DNA of 64,000 nt from Embiotoca jacksoni (GCA_022577435.1 JAKOON010000027.1:4460820-4524819), one strand, 5' to 3'; shown: positions 14,204-24,287, counted from the stretch's first letter. Numbers and translations: made by a program. The notes: generated by a model not told the origin, from the sequence alone.

Positions 14204-15914
14204 TCTCTCCGTGGGAGACAAATGAAAATGTCTGCTTCCTCTCATACTTCTGTCTGTCTTTTCTCCGCCCTCTCACTCCTGGTCACTCTGGCTACTGTAG
14301 CATTTTTTTTTTTTTTTTTGGGCTGAGACTCAACAGAGAATACTCTCTGTAATGTTTGGATTGTCTCTAGTGACAACGCACCACTTTGTTTTGACTGGCC
14401 CCGCTTTGAAGTGTGATGTCATAGGATCCGAAATAAAGCGAAATTACAACCGCAGATGAATTATGTTTTGTTTTAATAATTAGCTGGCGTGTTTGCAACA
14501 AGTGGTGGGCAGATGAAAACTAGCCTCATACAGTCCTTTAATTTACAAATGGATCACATTGAAATGGGAAAAAAAATATGAATAAATGCACATTCTTTTG
14601 CTCTCGCTGATGTAAGTCCGCCTCTCTGGGGCAGAACTAATGCCCAACACAATCTCCAATCCCTTTGATTGTAACTGTTACATAAATTATAGTAGTTACG
14701 ACTGAAGCTGCTAAGGAGGCTTATATCCCTCCTTGATAATGCCAATGAACTGAACGACTTGACTTCGATGCAGCGGGCATTTTAGTTCTGCCAAAAACAT
14801 ATTTTTTCCCCCCTTTCCATTTTTTTCTCCATGGATTTTATGTGCTGTGAATGTGTCGGGTCCCCTTAATCCCCACACATATTGTTATTGTCTTTGTCTA
14901 AGGGGACGCCTGCTGTGTTCACTTCATCAATGAGAGTGACATAGACAGTCTCCCCCCTCTCCTCTTTGCAATAATCCATAACTAGAGGACAAAGGACTGA
15001 CCCACTATGTGATATTGGGGTATGCATCCTTTTGTGAAGGGGGATGGGGGCCTCACTCATTATATAAACCATAGTAAATAATACATATTTGTTTACAGAA
15101 TGATGATGTACAACAATTGTGAGGACTACTTTAAATATGAGGTGATTTCTGGTAAAACTTTAGGCACAACTTAAGATAAAAACAAGAATAGTTGAAAGAA
15201 AGAGAACAGCGTGTCATTTTCAGCAGGCTGGGGTCAAAGGTCAAAGCCCTTTGAGATAGATTTTCTAAACACCTGCCTTATTTGCTGATAATGACTAATT
15301 TGTCTCCAGCAAATAGTAATTGTGCCCCCATATTTGACGCACAGTGTTGGTCTGCCGTACGTTGTTAGTAATTGTAAACAGGAACGCAGGGCAACATCAT
15401 TATGCTGCTGATAAAATAAAGTACTGTCTGGAGGTTTCACCAGTTAATTGAATAGATTTTCTTAATCTCTTTCTCTGCCTAATTTAACATCGTAATGATG
15501 AAAAAAAAAAAAGAAAATAAGTTGAATAACTGACACTGGGGGGCTGGTATGTGTCTGTCTTACACGTATCCTCGCATTAAATAAGACGGCTGTTCCCTGG
15601 AGGCTGAGGTGCGATGCTCCATTTCATGCCTAAAGCCTGTTTCTTTCACAGCATTCAGCTCTCGGTAATTAGCTCGTAACGAGTTGAAGTAAGGAGCCGT
15701 ATCACGTGCCGCCCCAGAGGCAAATTGTCGAGCGTCTTCACTGTAGGTATCTCGACTGGATCCTCCAGTTGTTCCTGTTAAAGAGTGATGATGAACCAAA
15801 CAGCAGAAAAGCCGACAGATTGGAGCGAGAACATTTACAGAGTCAGAACATCTGTTAGCCAACGCTCCGTGGAAGCAGTTTACCGTGTCAACAATCGGGC
15901 TGCGCACACTCTTT

Positions 15915-15988
<74 letters not shown>

Positions 15989-18341
15989 CACACTAACACA
16001 CACAACTGGTTTCCTGTTTCATCTCTCGATGCGTTGTTAATTCTTTGGGAGTGAGGTAACACCACTCAGAGTGTCTTGTTGGTCCACTGTGAATGGATCT
16101 TGTTATTGTGTTTGTCGGGTTGCTAAATAGGCTGGCACGACTGGAATGCTTTTCAAAACCGGCTCGGCCCGCGAAGTGTTTGCAACACTATTCTTTATTA
16201 AGAGGAGAAACAATATAAAAGAAATGCATGCTGAGGGAAACTTGGTCAATGTCTGCCTTTGATTCATTTGTGGCGAAGAAAGGGGAGAAGGGTCACGTTC
16301 TTTTGTTTAGAGGATCAAAAGTGGAACCGAATGAGTTTCTGTTTGGACATTTATAAACTCTGGTGACATTTGGAGAAGAAAAGCCTTCATATAGGGGTTC
16401 GACATAGGAGGCATTCACCATGTTGAGGCAAAAGGGAAATCTGAGAGGGCCGCCATATGTATCACACATGTGCTTTTCGCAATATCCAGCCAGAGATCTG
16501 CGCTCCGGAGCGTTTTCCCTCGAGTGCGTGCCAGCAGCCATGTTTTTGTATGAGAAAATGGAACGTGATAATAAAAGGCACGAAAGAGGAAGGAATATTT
16601 CAAACGGTCACCAATTATCCGCTCCATCTCTGCAGCGTACTAGTCTGAAATTTCGCTTCATGCATGCCTAAAGATTCCTCCATGGGAAACGATCCAGTGA
16701 CAGTTTTTGGCAGTGGCATCCGTGCACGAGTTCAGTGCGGCCAGGTGATTAATTACACGCTGACCGGCCAATTGGCAGCTTGTTTTCACGGCATTTAGCT
16801 GTCCGCGAGTAATCCCCGCTGAGTGTTCAGCGATCTTCTTGTTTGGCGCGCGGAATGTTTCTCGACGTGAGTACAATGGCGCCTCCAGCCCGACCTGCAG
16901 CAAGGTGGAGGGTCAGCGACGAGAATGTGCCGAGGACGAGTGTTTCTTTCCACTCGGCTCGAATGGAATTCAAACTGAGTTTAAACGTGAAGAAAAAGAT
17001 CCCTCTGACGCTGCTTCACTTCTCAATAGGAAAGAACACGCTGCACATTCTGCCTCTTTCTTTATCTTTCATCTTTTATCAGCTTCTCACACCATTCACA
17101 CGCAAGGTTACAGAAGGGTCTATAAGTACACATATGTATTATGATATTATCATCATCATCATCATGACTCGGCCATTTGAATCATTCTGTTATGGTGATG
17201 TACTGTAAAACCCATTGTTTTGTTCACCCATAGGAGGCGCTGGTGTTTTCATATGGGACAGGTGGCCTACATACACTTCCACTGCATTTGGTGAGGTTCC
17301 TGTGGCTGCCTGCTTTGAATGTTTTGTAGCCCTTGTAGGTGACTGGTTTCTCCTAGTAGTCCCCATCCAATCCTTCCCCCTCTGATTCCTATTATGCTGT
17401 AGGATTTAAATGGTACACTGTACTGTACAACACCAACCCCATCTTGCTGGCGCGATGTGGCTACAAAGATCATAGTCCGACTGATTGGTGCCGAAGATAA
17501 ATTGACCTTTGCCATCTTTGTGTTGATGGTCCGCTTACTGTGCACGCTTCAGTAACAAAGTCATCCTTCATGCTTTCACCATCTTTGACCATTTCGTCCA
17601 TGTTGTGTACCCGTGCCGTGTCGTAAATGAAAAGTGAGTGTGCATGTGCGTGTTGTTTTTCGACGGCGACGATTGTTAGTCGATGACTTAGAATAACTCA
17701 ATAACTTCATTTTCATTTCCATTTATAGCCTCAGCATCTCTAACTGCTCCACATGGAAACACTTCAGAGTCACCCGACGCTAACTCCATACAACATTGTC
17801 TCCTCTTTATTTTCTCTCTCAGGGCAGCGACAGCGAGTACGAGGTGGACCCCAACCGACAGAAGACCCACTCCTTCGTCAACCACTACATAAGCGACCCG
17901 ACCTACTACAACTCCTGGCGCCGCCAGCAGAAAGGCATATCGCGGGCGCAGGCCTACAGCTACACCGAGTCCGAGTCGGGTGACCCAGACCACTGCGCCC
18001 CGCCGCCGCTGCCCCCTCTACCTCCGCTGCCACCCCAGCTCAGTTCACCCAGCCCCCAGCCTCAGCAGGCGCAGGGCCAGCCCCACGGCCAGCCCCACGG
18101 CCAGCCCCACGGCCAGCCCCAGGGCCAGCCCCAAGGCCAGCCCCAAGGCCAGCCCCAAGGCCAGCCCCAGTGCCAGCCCCAGGGCCAGGGCAGCCTGTTT
18201 AGGCCCAAAGGTAGCCGGACTCCCACCCCCTCCCAGCAGAGCTCCAACCCCCCCAGCCAGCACAACACCTTGTACAGGCCTCCTAGCAGTCTAGCTCCCG
18301 GCTCACGGGCCCCCATCGCTGGCTTCTCTTCATTTGTGTGA
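241..18341 (+). CDS. sdk2: sidekick-2 (sdk2), 3' part, ten spliced coding exons
   Basis: Sidekick proteins are large single-pass adhesion molecules (six Ig domains, thirteen FN3 domains, one transmembrane helix, short tail) that mediate homophilic, lamina-specific synaptic adhesion. Ten exons join in one open frame of about 606 codons: 241-356, 1078-1264, 2993-3130, 3576-3737, 4146-4271, 5214-5378, 5527-5667, 7628-7766, 12086-12215 and 17823-18341. All have AG acceptors and GT donors, and the phases agree. Conceptually they encode FN3 domains 11-13, a transmembrane segment (5556-5627) and a cytoplasmic tail ending GFSSFV, the PDZ ligand that in vertebrate sidekicks binds MAGI scaffolds. The tail matches my memory of mammalian SDK2 (for example [19 protein letters not shown] and SDPTYYNSWRRQQKGISRAQ). 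Sdk1 is the alternative; the adjacent cdc42ep4 supports sdk2. The gene is partial: the start, signal peptide and Ig domains lie upstream of the window. The odd feature is a proline/glutamine expansion in the last exon. Confidence 0.96.
386..662 (+). repeat. dispersed fish repeat, copy 1
   Basis: This copy starts ACTGTATATAAAAGTGG and contains TCTGAAAAATGA, then TACCAC..AGTGCCACTAGAGG, GCTAAAGTCGCTCCTT and AATCCCGTCATTAATTAGAAAA. The same ordered blocks recur at 6561-6840 and 57958-58296 in the same orientation. It lies 30 bases past an sdk2 donor. I do not recognise a named family; there is no coding capacity and no terminal repeat that I can see. Confidence 0.85.
1078..1264 (+). CDS. sdk2: sdk2 exon: FN3 domain 11, second half
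   Basis: The acceptor is catgtag at 1071-1077 and the donor gtgaat follows 1264. It reads IYFWEFQRKNETERLRTLFM, then LKNLTGYTTYMISVAPFNAA, the classic F-G strand region of FN3 with the tyrosine-corner motif LTGYTTY. NET and NLT are potential N-glycosylation sites on the extracellular side. The exon ends in phase 1. Confidence 0.96.
1265..2992. other. sdk2 intron (1.7 kb)
   Basis: This is a non-coding stretch between two FN3 exons. Apart from a (TTTC)n microsatellite at 1760-1827 and T-rich runs near 2700-2720, I see nothing recognisable. Short open frames here have no family resemblance. Confidence 0.8.
1760..1827. repeat. (TTTC)n microsatellite
   Basis: About 17 uninterrupted tetranucleotide units lie inside an sdk2 intron. 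The run is seen directly. Confidence 0.98.
2993..3130 (+). CDS. sdk2: sdk2 exon: FN3 domain 12, first half
   Basis: The acceptor is gttccag ending at 2992 and the donor gtaatc follows 3130. It reads PSAPSFIHFGELTTTSVNVS, then the FN3 core Trp, NGIIEGYRLVYEPSTPVD. It enters in phase 1 and leaves in phase 1, so with its partner exon it forms one FN3 module. Confidence 0.96.
3576..3737 (+). CDS. sdk2: sdk2 exon: FN3 domain 12, second half
   Basis: The acceptor is a pyrimidine/C-rich tract ending cccag at 3575 and the donor gtgatg follows 3737. It reads VSKTVTVDVKGSGPLWLKLK, then DLADGVTYNFRIRAKTFIYG and a GPGEG linker, nearly identical to remembered mammalian SDK2. The exon is phase 1 to phase 1. 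Confidence 0.96.
3770..4070. repeat. interspersed repeat, probably a fish non-autonomous element
   Basis: The stretch contains CTGCAGTTCCTCGAATGGCC, CTCCGTAGAGCCCCATG and TTTACAGCCTGGTACAAAAA, which I recall as frequently dispersed in percomorph genomes. It shares the CTCCGTAGA..CCCAT motif with the repeat at 386-662. Boundaries are approximate. A 12-base tandem duplication (GAGTCAGGAACT, twice) follows at about 4065-4090. Confidence 0.55.
4146..4271 (+). CDS. sdk2: sdk2 exon: FN3 domain 13, first half
   Basis: The acceptor is cctcag at 4140-4145 and the donor gtgggt follows 4271. It reads APGPPGEPFITRYSSALTIH, then WTSGDQGRAPITRYVIEARP. This is the A-C' half of the membrane-proximal FN3 domain. 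Phase 1 to phase 1. Confidence 0.96.
4272..5213. other. sdk2 intron (0.9 kb)
   Basis: This is non-coding DNA. Only an (AAAC)n run at 5082-5111 stands out; otherwise I see no gene, RNA or repeat family. Confidence 0.8.
5214..5378 (+). CDS. sdk2: sdk2 exon: FN3 domain 13, second half
   Basis: The acceptor is gttacag ending at 5213 and the donor gtgaga follows 5378. It reads EGLWDILIKDIPKDATSHTF, then SMDILKQGVSYDFRVIGVND and YGYGSPSLPSPSIS, closing the last FN3 domain before the membrane. Phase 1 to phase 1. Confidence 0.96.
5527..5667 (+). CDS. sdk2: sdk2 exon: juxtamembrane and transmembrane segment
   Basis: The acceptor is catccag ending at 5526 and the donor gtgagt follows 5667. The sequence FYEE precedes a 24-residue hydrophobic helix (5556-5627, beginning WWFLVVVALVG). 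A basic stop-transfer stretch RGQSKKYAKK follows, fixing the tail on the cytoplasmic side. Phase 1 to phase 1. Confidence 0.97.
6561..6840 (+). repeat. dispersed fish repeat, copy 2
   Basis: It starts TAGACTGTATATAAAGGGGG and shares TCTGAAAAATGAGGCC, TACCACCGAG, GCTAAAGTCGCTCCTT and CCCGTCATTAAT with copies at 386 and 57958. The 3' part GGGGGCGTGTCCGTTTGATT with TGACA is shared with the 57958 copy. An internal segment present in the other copies is deleted. Confidence 0.85.
6917..7213. mobile_element. MITE-like element with terminal inverted repeats
   Basis: The left end TTAAAGGAATACTTCAACAT and the right end, read in reverse complement, TTAAAGCAATAATTCATCAT match at most positions. The interior CGAGTCGCTTTCTCGCTGAG followed by AGTTAGA resembles a very common teleost non-autonomous element as I remember it. 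No transposase is encoded. The copy is internally shortened and diverged. Confidence 0.75.
7628..7766 (+). CDS. sdk2: sdk2 exon: cytoplasmic tail, first part
   Basis: The acceptor is tgtccag ending at 7627 and the donor gtgagc follows 7766. It reads NNSNCNALTHGDMVSLDEGR, then [20 protein letters not shown] and NGVYT, the most conserved juxtamembrane tail segment of sidekick-2. It enters in phase 1 and leaves in phase 2 (split Arg codon AG|G). An in-frame alternative acceptor lies 60 bases upstream. Confidence 0.95.
8331..8416. repeat. (GT)n followed by a perfect 23-base tandem duplication
   Basis: GT repeats at 8331-8357 run into a G-rich minisatellite. The units 8371-8393 and 8394-8416 are identical 23-mers beginning GTGGGTGAGGAGGGGAAGGG. 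Confidence 0.95.
8801..8830. repeat. poly-T tract, 30 bases
   Basis: This is an uninterrupted T run in an sdk2 intron, followed at 8879 by an A run. No flanking element was recognised. Confidence 0.95.
10591..10623. repeat. intronic (GCT)n(GCG)n trinucleotide repeat
   Basis: Four GCT units are followed by about seven GCG units. The run lies in an intron, so the poly-alanine frame it creates is not expected to be translated. Confidence 0.95.
11212..11285. repeat. (CA)n microsatellite
   Basis: About 37 dinucleotide units lie in an sdk2 intron. They create the spurious VCVC and THTH open frames on both strands. Confidence 0.98.
12086..12215 (+). CDS. sdk2: sdk2 exon: cytoplasmic tail, second part
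   Basis: The acceptor is ttgtccag ending at 12085 and the donor gtgcag follows 12215. It reads SPPRPSPGSLHYSDEDVSTK, then [20 protein letters not shown] and DSQ, matching remembered mammalian SDK2 apart from one extra serine after SDEDV. It enters in phase 2 and ends in phase 0. The donor is followed 38 bases later by a long CT repeat. Confidence 0.96.
12254..12313. repeat. (CT)n microsatellite
   Basis: Thirty dinucleotide units start 39 bases past an sdk2 donor. Confidence 0.98.
14167..14198. repeat. (CT)n microsatellite
   Basis: About 16 CT units lie in the last sdk2 intron. Confidence 0.95.
15917..15985. repeat. (CA)n microsatellite
   Basis: About 34 CA units lie in the last sdk2 intron, producing spurious open frames on both strands. 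Confidence 0.98.
17823..18341 (+). CDS. sdk2: sdk2 last coding exon: C-terminal tail with PDZ ligand
   Basis: The acceptor is a pyrimidine tract ending tctctcag at 17822 and the stop is TGA at 18339-18341. The 172 codons start GSDSEYEVDPNRQKTHSFVN and continue HYISDPTYYNSWRRQQKGIS, both highly conserved. The exon ends SSLAPGSRAPIAGFSSFV; the last residues are a class I-like PDZ ligand (S-F-V). Between the conserved blocks lie a polyproline stretch (PPPLPPLPPLPPQ) and nine GQPH/GQPQ-type tetrapeptides (18075-18182) that the mammalian exon, as I remember it at about 117 codons, does not have. The final part GSLFRPKGSRTPTPSQQSSN is conserved again, so the insertion keeps the frame and the C terminus. 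Confidence 0.96.
   Translation, partial: GSDSEYEVDPNRQKTHSFVNHYISDPTYYNSWRRQQKGISRAQAYSYTESESGDPDHCAPPPLPPLPPLPPQLSSPSPQPQQAQGQPHGQPHGQPHGQPQGQPQGQPQGQPQGQPQCQPQGQGSLFRPKGSRTPTPSQQSSNPPSQHNTLYRPPSSLAPGSRAPIAGFSSFV
18075..18182 (+). repeat. coding minisatellite, nine 12-base units (GQPH/GQPQ)
   Basis: The units are GGCCAGCCCCAC three times, then GGCCAGCCCCAG/CAA variants, and a final TGCCAGCCCCAG (CQPQ). All are 12 bases and in frame with sdk2. The repeat lies in the cytoplasmic tail between the acidic/tyrosine block and the GSLFRPK block. Confidence 0.97.
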
Positions 18342-20215
18342 AAAATGCGGAAAAAAGGACACAGAAACTTCTGGAAATATCTACAACTTGTTTTTGAAGG
18401 AAAACATAGTGTTGCATAATGCACAGTGAGCTCAGTCCAAGTCCGTCACGCCTCATTACTTTTCTTTTTGTTTTGTTTTTGTTGTTTTCTTTAGTCAGTC
18501 TGGATATATGCAGAACAACACCATGAACACTTTTTTTTGTCTAATGTGTGGAAGTGTGCCAGTGTAGGCTTCTCTCACCGGTTGATGAAATATTCTTCAC
18601 ACCCTTTATTCACTTTTTATTTTGCTCTTTGAACTACTTGCATGACTTTTGCTTATCATTTATTTCTTCCTATTATTTTTTTTTAAATTGCCTTTTTATT
18701 TTTTTTTTATTTTTTTTTTTTAGAACGCATTCAGTGGTTATCTCTTTGAATCTGTACAAAGTCACAAGGAAAACACACACACATATAAATATATATAAAT
18801 ATATATAGTAGACGTACCTAGAAGACAACATAAAGTCAATGCAGGTGCTGCATTGATGGAGACTGATAAGACAATATGATGGAGCCATACCGAGGATGTG
18901 AAAGGACACTTATTTGTTCGGGCTGGATGTAAAAACAAATGAAGGAAGCGATAAAACACCGACACGGAGATGGGAATTCATGCCAAATCGAAAGAAATTT
19001 TAACGTGTTGGCCCGGAGAGTTTTGAATGGATGTCGAAGAAAAACAATCACGTATCTCCATGGAAACAACTCTCTGGCCGATAGCACACAAATACATCAA
19101 AAAATAAAAGTCAGACCGCATTTGACCGTGGTGGGTCAGATGTCAGTGACTGCGCCGTGCCTGAAGGATCCTGCAGATATATAAAATGAGTGTATATCTG
19201 TTCAAGTGAAAGTGTTTAAAAGTCTTTTTTGTGAGTGTGTTACAGTGGATCAAAGATGCCTTGATAGAGAAACACTTATTTATGATATCCGGCACCAATC
19301 GTGACTGAACCGCTGACGGTGTCCCTGACCGTGTCATCGTAATGTCATCCCCCCCCCCTCCCCCACCTCCAACCCCACTGCGCGCTCACGCTACGAGAGC
19401 CTTCTTTTAATCCTGACAGAAGTGGGCTGTGAATTCATTTGCATACACGTCCCGTGTTTCATATTTCACCCCGTGTCGCTGGCTCACGTACGAACACACC
19501 GGTCTCAATCTACTGGAATGCTTTGAAAATCCAACCCTCAGAGGTGAAGTGTTGAAAAACCGTCGTCGGGGACTACCACACGCGGGCACAGCTGCTGGTT
19601 CTGCTTCAGTGTAAACAGTTTGATTTTGATAAGAAACAAAGAGGATGTTTTTTTTTTCCCCTGTTTCTTTTCCCTGTTGGGAAAACTCTTTGCTGCCACT
19701 GATCACTATCACCGGGCAGTGCTGAGCCTGCGCCAAGAGATGATGTCATTGAATTGCCTCACCTCTCTCCCTTTTGTGTAATCAACCATTCTGTACTCTT
19801 CAGGTGTGACTGTACTGTCCCAGATGCTAATGCGTGTGCGTGCGTACGTGTGTGTGTGTGCGCGCGTGCGATTACACTTCTTGTGTGCATAAGCTTTACA
19901 AATCATTCACTGTGCGTTTGTTTATAAAGAGACTGTCCTGCAGCAACTGTAAACCTGCCTGGAGTAACGCCACGGAGGGTTGGCACCGTCCGGCCGCCTG
20001 CCAGGCACACTCATAATGCTATAGTGAAGACTCAGTGGTGTGTTCCTAGTTTCCATAGTTTAAAAAAACAAAACAAACAAAAAAAAAAAATGTCATCTAC
20101 TTTTCTTTTCTTTTTTTTCTCTGTGGGGTGATTTCATTGTACGCAACAAAAGCTTATCATGCAGAATCTGAATGAATATATGATCACAGTACATTTCTGA
20201 AATAAATTATTTTTC
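18342..20215 (+). other. sdk2: probable sdk2 3' UTR
   Basis: This T-rich non-coding DNA follows the sdk2 stop. Candidate polyadenylation signals are AATAAA at 19103-19108 and 20201-20206. The latter is followed by a GT-rich stretch (GTTCTGGTGCTC) within 30 bases, making it the better candidate end. The extent is inferred from signals only. Confidence 0.5.
20201..20206 (+). terminator. candidate sdk2 polyadenylation signal
   Basis: AATAAA is followed by a T/GT-rich stretch, about 1.86 kb after the stop. No cleavage-site evidence is available from sequence alone. Confidence 0.45.
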
Positions 20216-20434
20216 AATGTTAGCAGTTCTGGTGCTCTATTGCAAACAGTGCAGATGAGAAGGGAGGAAGGGAGGCATTAAAATGGGGGTTAATGAAAAT
20301 GATGCTTATTAGTGCTGATGTAATTAAATTTCTCTCTTAGTTCAGTTCAGTGCAGCCTGGTATCACACCAAAGTATGTATTACACCTGTCAGTATACTAA
20401 AGGATACTGTGTCAGTGTTTACAGTGACACAGGG

Positions 20435-20762
20435 AGGAGGTCGGAGTGGCTCAACGATCAAATACATTTCAATTCAAGTCAATTTTCTTGCATATAGCGC
20501 CAAATCACAACACAGGTTATTTCAAGGCACTTAACACAGTGAAGTCCTTACAACAGCACTTTACAACATTACGTAGAGGAACACAACAGTTCCTATGTAA
20601 GCTAAGAAGAAAAAAAAACTCCCCTTTAAGGTAGAAAAACCACCAGCAGCGGGAAGGAAAAACTCCCTTTTAACAAGAAGAAACCTACGATAGAGCACAC
20701 AGGACTTTTTAAAAATGTTCCCTCGGGGATTAATAAAGTAACTACCTAACCTAACCTAACCC
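20435..20762. repeat. widely dispersed teleost repeat with a LINE-like tail
   Basis: The segment contains CATATAGCGCCAAATCACAA and GGAAGGAAAAACTCCCTTTT with AACAAGAAGAAACC, phrases I recall as recurrent in many teleost genomes. It ends GGGATTAATAAAGTAACTACC followed by short CTAAC repeats, which looks like the 3' tail of a non-LTR retroposon. No open frame of a polymerase is present. Family assignment is from memory only. Confidence 0.6.
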
Positions 20763-23117
20763 ATGAGACCAGAGTTCAAGTCAACGAGAAAACAAGATTA
20801 AAGTGGATTTCTGTTAAGTTACTTACATATGGTACATATTTAACTTAGGTAATGGACGTGAAGTAACTTGCGTGACCTATGCAATGCAACCCAAAATATC
20901 ATTTATTTTTCTAAACCAATCACGTCGTTTTTGGTGCCTAAAGTTTAAGACACGTTAATTTTAACGCCTCGGCAAGGCAAAGCGTGACACTGACACGGTG
21001 TGCTCTGGGGGACTGACGGGTGTTTGACACACTTTGGCATGACACTTGGATGTTCTGAGACTCTGCAAAAAAAAAAATAAATAAAAATAAAGTCAGTCAT
21101 CCAGAATTAAAGTCAACCTTTGTTACAGCTGAATACATAGCCTCTGAAGCTACGCCACAATACGTAGTAGTCTTCCTTTTTTAGTACCACACATCTAGCA
21201 AATTCCCCACTGCAAACCTTCTGCTCAGAAGATCGCCACTTTCTATCAGAGTAAACAAAACAACATGAAGACAGTGATCGCAGTAGTCTCCTATTCAGTA
21301 ATGAGACAATGAAAAATAGAAGTTACACACACGTAACTGCTGTTTTTTTAAGTGTGTAAGAAATATTTGTTTCTGATTTGGCTCTGATTTCATCTTCTCG
21401 TTGGTTTTTGTAAACAAAAGTAACCCCTTGCATTCTTTTGTGATACATTATATTTGCATTTTTGCAAAAACAGTAAACGTGTTATTCAAGGTAACATGTC
21501 AGAAAAACATCAAAAGGAACCATGAGACATGCAGAAATGTGAGCGTGCATCGTGGCAGAACTGCTCTGTCTATAAATGATTTCTGTAAACACATGGGATC
21601 CATCCATTGCTAATTATGTGATGAAATTCCACCTAACCTTATGCGTTACTCGGGGCAGCAGTAAATTGGATCAGTGCAGATGCTGTGAAATTCTGTTATC
21701 TGGTTACAAATGTCCCCTCCTGACTTCCTCATCTTCCTCCGTGCTCCCAGACAACCACAATTCATTAGCTCATCATTTGCTCCTCGGTTGACTGCACCGC
21801 TTTAGTCGGCCCTTCAAACCCCTCCGACTGCACATTAAGTGATACCTATGTGCATTTAGGGTAATGAGTTGGAAACATTTTTTTTTTTTTTTTTTTTAAA
21901 GAAGTAGCCGAACTAACAGACACTTACTTTTGAGACAGAAGCACATGTACAGTTGCAGATGGTGTTGGATGCTAATTGGATCACAGTCAGTCACTTGATC
22001 CAGGGCTAACCTACTAAACACATAGGCATGAGAGGACAGGAGATTAGATGGGATAAGGTGGAACAGGGAATTGGAATGAGAGCGTCCAGAGCGCTAATCC
22101 CTTTTTTTGAAAACACATGGGAAATTTCCCTCCGACAGAAGAAATCACAGGCAGGAGGCATTTCAGTTGGCGAAATGTTCATTTCCTTCTGTCTTTTTTT
22201 CTCGCCCCCTCAGGAAATGAATGACAGAGAAAAGAATGAGCCGGTGGTCCCTGTTAAAAAGGGGAGCCCAGGGTACTAAATAGCCCTGATGAGCTTTGAG
22301 AACCCACAGTAGGGATATTGAAGGATTCAGACAGAAGGTGTAGTTCAAAGGAGTTTGAAACCCTGAATTTAATTGCCTCATTTAAGAGTTTCACCGAGGG
22401 AGTTTTGGGGATTTGAAGAGCATATACTGGCATTTGGAGAAAGAATACTAATTTGAGAAATAGGATGTTCCCTCTGTGCTGTTCACAAATGCCTTTCTAA
22501 TGTACTGTTTGTTGGAGTCTTAAATTGGTTTCTGACTTAATGGGCATTATGGGAAAGAGCACAAAAATGACCACAGCCTTTTAAAGTAAGTCTCCTTTGC
22601 CCCAGTCAACGTCACTCCTTTTCTTCTTGCAGTTTGGATCGACACTAATTTCCACAGTGTGTGGTTGAAGCAGGACCCACTTGGGGATCTGAGGCAATGA
22701 CAAATTGTGACATAAATTGCTTGGATGAAGACATTTCTGGTCACATATTTTTGTCCCAGTTGATGTGTTTCCATTAAAAAAAAGATTGTACCTCATGTCC
22801 CCGTTTTGTACTGTAGCCTTTCCGGGCTGTATGCAGTTTGTACCAAATAACACAAAACCACACAAGGAAGTAATAATTAAATAAGGGGCCTGCTTCAGGG
22901 AAATCCGCCATCAGAGTGTTCCTGCCTGCACCCACCGAAGTTCTGAAGGACCCGGAGTATCCCATAAAAGTCTACACCTCTAATTGGCTCACCACATAAT
23001 AATGTGCAAGACCTAAGGATATTTACAGGTGGGCGAATCAGGCTTTGACAGACAGGTGGGTGTCAGAAGCGTAACAAGGGTTCAAGTTTACACCTGAGGA
23101 CCAGATGACTGGTGGAA

Positions 23118-23118
<1 letters not shown>
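20763..23118. other. intergenic DNA
   Basis: AT-rich sequence between sdk2 and the cdc42ep4 region. There is a T run at about 21879-21897. I see no exon, RNA gene or named repeat in it. Confidence 0.6.

Positions 23119-23156
<38 letters not shown>
23119..23156. repeat. (CA)n microsatellite
   Basis: About 18 CA units lie in intergenic DNA. Confidence 0.97.
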
Positions 23157-23161
<5 letters not shown>

Positions 23162-23619
23162 ACATGCTCACACTGCTCGAATATGTTACACATCAGAGAT
23201 TGTACATTTTCTTTGTGTTAAATTAAAGGCTATTTTCATTGTAATCTGGAAATTGTCAGAAATATTTGGAGCAAAAGGCACCACGTCCACCCTAATTACC
23301 CCTGTGAATATTATGAGCTAGCGATAATACAAATCAATATGACGGGATGGACCTTTGATGATAATAATGGGCTACTTTTCAGTACATTTGCCTGAATAGT
23401 AAAAATGATTAGTAAGAAGATAAAGAATTCCTATTCACTGCACATTTACGAAATTTTGTTTGAAACCAATAAGGCTCCTTTAAACAGCGTGTAGTTCTTC
23501 ATATGTACACGATAAAATGTTAGTGTATGTGCTGTAGCATGCATATGACAGAGTGGGGGTGTTATACAAGTTGTGGTTTTAAGGGATCTGACTATTTTTG
23601 GGCAAATAATCTTTTTGAA

Positions 23620-24287
23620 TCTCCTTCAGGGGGTAGAAAATATCTAAGAACATTTACTAAAATGTTGTACTTAAGTACAATTTTGAGGCACTTTTCGTTT
23701 CCATTTGGTGCTACTTCAAACTTCTACTCCACTATGCCTCAGAGGGAAATATTACACTTTCCACTCCACCACATTTATTTTACAGCTTTACTGACTTTCT
23801 AAAATGAAAAGAAATGGTGATACCCCCCCCCGCCCCCCTCCAAACTTACATGGCTTCATTACAATAACTGTTCAAACGATTAAATCAAAGATTAGAGAAT
23901 GTCCTAGAACTGAAAACAGATTTGTGTATTGGAACTTTGTTTTGTCTGTTTTTCCTCTCCTAGAAATTATCTGACGACCCATCAGATTTATCTGGTCCCT
24001 GAAGATAAAACTGGATTTAAAGTAGTTTAAACTACCTCCACCCGCAGCAGCCTCAACTGCACCATGCTGCTTACACACTGATGCTTCCGTTTTAATACTC
24101 TAACGGTCTCAAGATAAAATAACTACTACTTTTACTTAAATACTGTCATTACAATTTGCTGATACTTTTAGGTACTTTTACCAGTTTTCATGAAGGACTT
24201 TTTACTTGTCGTGAAGTATTCTTACATTAGTCATACTTTTACTTAAGAAAAGGATCAGAATACTTTTTTTTATACCACAGCTGGCGA
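23620..24287. mobile_element. non-autonomous DNA-transposon-like element (teleost type)
   Basis: The left part includes TGTTGTACTTAAGTACAATT followed by TTGAGGCACTT, CTTCTACTCCACTATGCCTC and GGGAAATATT. The right end, reverse complemented, begins CTGTGGTATAAAAAAAAGTA and contains GATCCTTTTCTTAAGTAAAA. Both ends match my memory of an abundant fish element whose termini read CAGTGGTGGAAAAAGTATTC. A C-rich run sits at 23824-23839. No transposase is visible. Confidence 0.65.

Larger units (their letters stand above)
12216..17822. other. last sdk2 intron (5.6 kb)
   Basis: The intron contains CT runs at 12254-12313 and 14167-14198, a CA run at 15917-15985 and an ATC run near 17146-17165. The rest is unique-looking AT-rich DNA. 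I found no exon with plausible splice sites and no recognisable transposon. Confidence 0.75.

Noticed and set aside
17823..18341. Assignment to sidekick-1 instead of sidekick-2
   Set aside because: The tail and FN3 sequence fit remembered SDK2 better, and cdc42ep4 lies immediately downstream as in mammals; the a/b paralogue remains undecided.
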